A DNA stretch of 10,756 nucleotides, taken from positions 1 through 10,756 of the forward strand of contig BBXU01001545.1 in assembly GCA_001598975.1 (NCBI GenBank). Reading direction: 5' to 3'. The notes beneath the pieces were generated by a model. It worked only from the letters and a program-made list of their open reading frames with translations. It had not been told where the DNA came from and did not search any database. Positions 7,181 to 10,756 of the stretch are shown here, one piece after another (position 1 is the first letter of the stretch; the number at the start of each line of letters is the position of its first letter). Source of the DNA: Parachlorella kessleri (taxonomy: Eukaryota > Chlorophyta > Trebouxiophyceae > Chlorellales > Chlorellaceae). The translations under genes and the position numbers were made by a program.

Positions 7181-10100
7181 ATGGCAGCCCCTCATCACAC
7201 CCTGCTGCTGCCTCTGGTAGTCCTCCTGCTGGGCATCGGCACCCTCCACGCCCATGGCCGCTCCCTGTCCCAAGCAACCGATGGCAGCGGCAGCTCACCC
7301 GGCCCGGGAGGCAGCCCCGCTGTCCCCCTGGGCCCTGTGGCCCAGTACACCTGGCGGGTCACCCTGGGCAGCCGCGCCCCCGACTGCTTTGAGCGGCCGG
7401 TGCTGCTGGTGAACGACCAGTTCCAGCTGCCCCTGGAGGTCACGCAGGGAGACCTGCTGGAGGTGGGTAGGTCAAAGGAGGGTGCAATGGGACACTTTAG
7501 AAAGGCTTGCTGCTGAGTGGCCGATGCTCCTGGGAAAGGACAGGTCTACGCCGCCAGGGGCGTGGCGGAGCCGATGTAGAAGGCTCTTTGCCAAGTCGCT
7601 GACCACTGCCCGGCTTTGAACGCTTGCGCACTCATCCTTCTGAGGATCGGCCTCTGAAAGGTGTACAATTGGTTGACCTGCAGCGCGGCGCTCAAATTGA
7701 GGTTTTAGAGAAGAAACCCCCCTGCTTGCCGTGAGTTACACCCATGACCTGTGCACAGATCCAAGTTGAGCCAGCGGCACTACCGACACCTCGGCGGAGC
7801 ACACCAGCATACGGGGGTTGTTCTTGCACTGGTCTCCCCGAAGGAATGAGCCTGCTGTGCTTGCCATGCAGATCCTTGTGATCAACGACATCCCGGAGGA
7901 CTACCCTAGCGTGTCGGAGGGGCTGTCCTTCCACTGGCACGGCTTCTCCATGATAGGTGGGTGCGCTGGTTTGCGGCTGTGACCTTGAGGCCTGGCCGTA
8001 TTATTCATTTATTTACTTTTTAACTTTTTTATAGGTGGGTGCGCTGCAGGTGGACACCCAGCACCGCTTGGCAGGGTTTGCAAGATTTATGCGGGTGGTT
8101 TGTCTGTTGGCAGGCGGCCACGTGTTAGCTAGCAGCCGCCTCATGTACATGAAGGTTTGGAGCGAGTTCTGCCGGCTGGGTGCATGGATGGGCTGAAGGG
8201 GCGCGTATGTCTGTAAGTGCTGCTGCTACCCACAACCTGCCTGCAGGTTCACCGTACTATGATGGTGTGAGCTACGCCAGCCAGTGCCCCATCCCCCCCG
8301 GCGGCAACATGACATATCGCTTCCAGGTGGGGGGGGCAGGCTTGATTTTTCATGGCTGGAACGGCAGGTCCCCTGGTTTCACCTGCCTGCTGCGTTTGGC
8401 TGTGTCTCATGATATGGCGTGCGCATCTGCCGATGCCCGTTGGACGCCTTTGGGACTTGAAAGACAAGGCTGAGAAGTGGGGCTGCGGTCGTCGTCGTTG
8501 GGTCTGCACTCAGCCTGCTCACAGCTCTGGCATGGAACGCCTGTGGACGGGTTTAGCCTGGGGACCAGGTGGTGGGCAGACAGATTGAACAGGCTGATGG
8601 GACTCCAGAGCTGAGACATGTCTTGCAAGCATGCACTACACACTAGGCACACATGGCAATTCGCACGACCTGTGGGTGGTGGCCACGAAGCGATTGATGC
8701 GCTCCCCCCATCACACTGCAGGTGAACGAGCCACCTGGCACCTACGTGTGGCATGGCCACTCAGGGGCTGAGAGAACCGACGGGCTGTCAGGGCCCCTCA
8801 TAGTGCGGCCAAAGCCTGGTGGGTGCTGCTGCTGCGTTGGGCACGGGCATCCGGCTTGTGGTGCTCCGTCCTATCTAGTCAAACAGCGTACCGCCACCTG
8901 ACCATGCTGCCGTGAGTCCCCCAAGCGGGGTCAAGTGGTGCTCCGTGGGCGTCCAGGAGAGGAGAGGTCTGCTTTCTGGCCGGCCCCTCCGTGGGTGCAT
9001 GGCGGCTCCCCTCCCCTCACTGCTTTCACAAGCTATGCTGTAATTGCATACGTGGTTTCCCGGTCTGGTCGTTTATGCCGACGAGATTTTAGTGGTCTGG
9101 TCCTAGCTCAGTGCCCCCCCGACACACCACCACCGTGCTGTTGCCGCAGGTTCGACTGCCCTCTACCCTCCCTATGATGAGGAGCGCACCCTCCTGCTGA
9201 CCGACTGGTACCACACACAGGCTGCTGCGCTGGCAATGTCGCTGAACAGGTGCTGGAAAGGGTGTTTTCTGTACTGAGGGATAAGCGGTGCACGGTCTAA
9301 TGGTGGCTCTCCGCAAGTTGGATGGCAGCCACAACTGATGAAGCGTGAGTAGTGCTATTCGGCAACAAGCGTGTGTGCATCCCCGAAAATCCCATTTTGA
9401 CATAGCTCTCATGGGGAGCTCTCATGGGAGTACCAGAGGTACTGTCACCGGCCATGGGCCACAGCCTGGGCATGCTTTGTGACCTGGAGAGGGCCCATTT
9501 TAAGCAGGGTTGTTTGGACAAAATTCTAACCTACCAAACTGGACCTACAATGTGCTCTGTCATGCGGGACATGATCACCTGATGGCAATATCTGTCTGCC
9601 CGCCCTGCCCGCCCCTCCCCCACAGGCCCTTCGATGCTGCCAAAGTGACCAACACCTCTGGGGCCTGGTCCTGGGTGAGTCACCCCACTTGCTGCCCGAG
9701 TCTCTACAGTACATGCATTGTGCCCCGGCAGAAGAAAGGATGCTAAGTTGTATGTCCTGGCTGTCCACCTCGGGGGCCTGCTAAGGGGGGTTACGGTCTA
9801 GCAGGAGAGCACGCTCAGCTGCGATCAAAGGTCAGGTCGCAGTACCACTCTATGCAGCTGACGAGGCAGATAATTGCCTGGCCATGGCCTCTACAAGGAC
9901 TGCGCGCTGTGATTAACCCCCACTCAAGTCTCTCCCTTTGGGTGCCCTCGCAGGCGGACAACCCCCAGTCCCTCCTGCTCAACGGCCACGGCTTCTACCA
10001 GGACTGCGCCCTGGGGCCCGGCGGCAACATGAAGAACATCACCTGCGACGTGACCAGCCAGTGGGTGCCCAAGGGCCGGTCGGTGCAGAACCCCTTTGCC

Positions 10101-10721
10101 GCCGCCACCAACCCGGGTGAGCGCTCGCCGCCCCTCCTTTTGAGTGTTGCAGAAATACAAGCGTGAGCGCAGCTTGCGGGGAAGAAGAGCTTTCAGGGTG
10201 GCAGGGGCTTTGCTCCCTGGCGGAACACTCGTCCTGACACCACCCTAGTCTCGTCTAGTCTAGCCTAGTCTAGTCTTGTCGACCAGCGTATCGCCACCTG
10301 GCCATGCTGCCGTGAGTTCTCACCAAGTGGGGCCAACAGAAAGCCAGGACCCCTCCCCGCGCTCCCATCACCCCGCCCTTTCAAGAATACTTTACCCCCC
10401 CCCGCCCCCCACACACACAGACACACACACCCCAACCCCGCCCTTCGCCCGCAGGCTGCTCCCACCAGAGCTTCACCGCCACCCTACCTACCTGCCAGAG
10501 AGACAAACCCTGCCCCCACACGCTGCTCATTCTGCAGGCTGCTCCCACCAGAACTTCACCGTGGAGGCGGGGAAGACGTACCTGTTCCGCATCATCAACG
10601 GGGCCACTCTCACTTACCAGACCGTGTGCTTTGACGCCCACACTGTCACCATCGTGGCGGCGGACGCGGTACCCGTTGAGCCGCTGGAGGTGGAGTGCGT
10701 GGACATCAACTCGGGGCAGCG
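7181..10721 (+). CDS. Secreted multicopper oxidase (laccase/ascorbate oxidase-like), 5' part
   Basis: This is a multicopper oxidase: a cupredoxin-fold enzyme that oxidises substrate at a type 1 copper and reduces O2 to water at a trinuclear cluster. Exons are 7181-7462, 7872-7956, 8247-8326, 8722-8818, 9150-9249, 9626-9674, 9954-10116 and 10538-10721 (continues off-window); intron phases are 0,1,0,1,2,0,1,2. Residues 1-~24 form a signal peptide (TLLLPLVVLLLGIG core), implying secretion or a periplasmic location. Ligand motif 1 is HWHG (115-118), in FHWHGF. Motif 2 is HGH (160-162), in YVWHGHSGAERTDGLSGPLI, resembling the HGH form of plant ascorbate oxidase. Family landmarks follow: QCPIPPG (135-141), YPPYDEE, LLLTDWYH (196-203), NPQSLLLNG (234-242), FRIINGA and VDINSGQR near 340-347. 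Motifs 3 and 4, carrying the type 1 ligands, are beyond the window. Substrate is unresolved: phenols, ascorbate or Fe(II) are all possible. Confidence 0.9.
7953..8046 (+). repeat. 16-bp direct repeats at the intron 2 donor of the oxidase gene
   Basis: ATAGGTGGGTGCGCTG occurs at 7953-7968, spanning the exon 2/intron 2 donor (exon ends ATAG, intron begins GTGGGT at 7957), and again at 8031-8046. The 62 bp between them end in a pyrimidine-rich tract (TTTACTTTTTAACTTTTTT). The second copy is therefore preceded by a good acceptor context: ...TTTTTTATAG|GTGGGT. The segment 7957-8034 thus has GT...AG borders of its own and abuts a regenerated donor. Confidence 0.75.
8858..8946 (+). mobile_element. 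Short (~65 bp) inserted element with 12-bp target-site duplication, intron 4
   Basis: GTGGTGCTCCGT at 8858-8869 and 8935-8946 flanks a 65-bp segment. Most of that segment (8883-8933, containing GCCACCTGACCATGCTGCCG) recurs with few differences in intron 7 of the same gene. Direct repeats plus a dispersed relative suggest a non-autonomous mobile sequence. No terminal inverted repeats or tRNA promoter boxes are evident, so the class is unknown. Confidence 0.45.
9404..9428 (+). repeat. Small tandem duplication in intron 5
   Basis: AGCTCTCATGGGG is followed immediately by AGCTCTCATGGG, a 13-bp tandem duplication inside intron 5 (9250-9625). It has no apparent effect on splicing. Confidence 0.7.
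10245..10280 (+). repeat. CTAGT-type microsatellite in intron 7
   Basis: Imperfect iterations of CTAGT(CT) run up to the dispersed intronic repeat that starts at about 10282. The related element in intron 4 also has CTAGTC just before its conserved part, so the microsatellite may be an expanded end of the element. Confidence 0.6.
10282..10335 (+). mobile_element. Second copy of the intron-borne short repeat, intron 7
   Basis: CAGCGTATCGCCACCTGGCC and the following ATGCTGCCGTGAGT match 8883-8933 closely by eye, in the same orientation. No clear flanking direct repeat could be found here, perhaps because the CTAGT-rich left side has expanded. Confidence 0.45.
10411..10430 (+). repeat. AC dinucleotide repeat next to a C-rich tract
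   Basis: ACACACACAGACACACACAC follows a C-rich run (10395-10410) in intron 7. It is simple-sequence DNA with no evident role beyond adding pyrimidines ahead of the acceptors. Confidence 0.8.
10451..10561 (+). repeat. Duplicated exon 8 acceptor and exon start
   Basis: A 28-bp segment made of the acceptor GCAG plus the first bases of exon 8 (GCTGCTCCCACCAGA, then CTTCACCG) occurs at 10451-10478 and again at 10534-10561 with one mismatch, 83 bp apart. Only the second acceptor keeps the oxidase frame (SHQNFTVEAGKTYLFRI). The first copy would shift the frame because 83 is not a multiple of three, so it is a decoy or unused acceptor. Confidence 0.8.
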
Positions 10722-10756
10722 GTGAGTCCGGGGGGGGGAAGGCGGGTTGGGTGGGT
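10722..10756 (+). other. Start of intron 8 of the oxidase gene
   Basis: GTGAGT follows exon 8, which ends in phase 2 within the codon for the Arg of SGQR. The intron opens with a G-rich run (10729-10738) and leaves the window. The rest of the oxidase should follow. Confidence 0.7.

Noticed and set aside
7740..7775. A possible earlier acceptor for oxidase exon 2 (GTGCACAG followed by ATCCAAG)
   Set aside because: The downstream sequence does not encode oxidase-like protein, whereas the acceptor at 7871 gives ILVIND...FHWHGF directly.

Overview
The window looks like nuclear DNA of a chlorophycean (probably volvocalean) green alga. It is GC-rich, and the two genes are split into many short exons by introns of about 250-560 nt with GT(G/A)AG-type donors and CAG acceptors. 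In-frame CAG repeats encode polyglutamine, GC-rich minisatellites are present, and there is no sign of operons or ribosome binding sites. The lineage is inferred from style, not from a marker gene.

Left part (about 475-3661, + strand): a five-exon gene reconstructed here as a 599-residue protein that I do not recognise. Its first ~280 residues look like an ordinary folded domain. The C-terminal half is low-complexity (Glu-, Gln-, Ala- and Pro-rich), with two 11-residue polyglutamine runs inside a tandemly duplicated module. One of its introns is a GC-AG intron.

Middle (3662-7180): no intact gene found. The striking content is an inverted, degenerate copy of the 3' half of the left gene on the minus strand (about 4899-5599). 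It has two in-frame stops, frame shifts, no polyQ module, and a 37-bp GC-rich minisatellite expanded inside it. A possible remnant of the preceding exon lies at 5707-5784, a second shorter relic of the same 3' end at about 6075-6175, and a ~106-bp-period tandem repeat abuts the main pseudogene.

Right part (7181 to beyond the window end, + strand): the N-terminal ~347 residues of a secreted multicopper oxidase of the laccase/ascorbate-oxidase/ferroxidase family, in eight exons. The first two copper-ligand motifs (HWHG and HGH) and most of cupredoxin domains 1 and 2 are visible. The C-terminal copper motifs lie outside the window.

Across both genes, several introns hold exact 12-16 bp direct repeats flanking about 60-200 bp. 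This looks like target-site duplication by short insertions. One such pair sits exactly on a splice donor and creates an abutting acceptor/donor (AG|GT), a configuration expected of introner-type insertion or recursive splicing. Another flanks a ~65-bp sequence with a second relative in a later intron of the same gene. The two genes show no functional link to each other.
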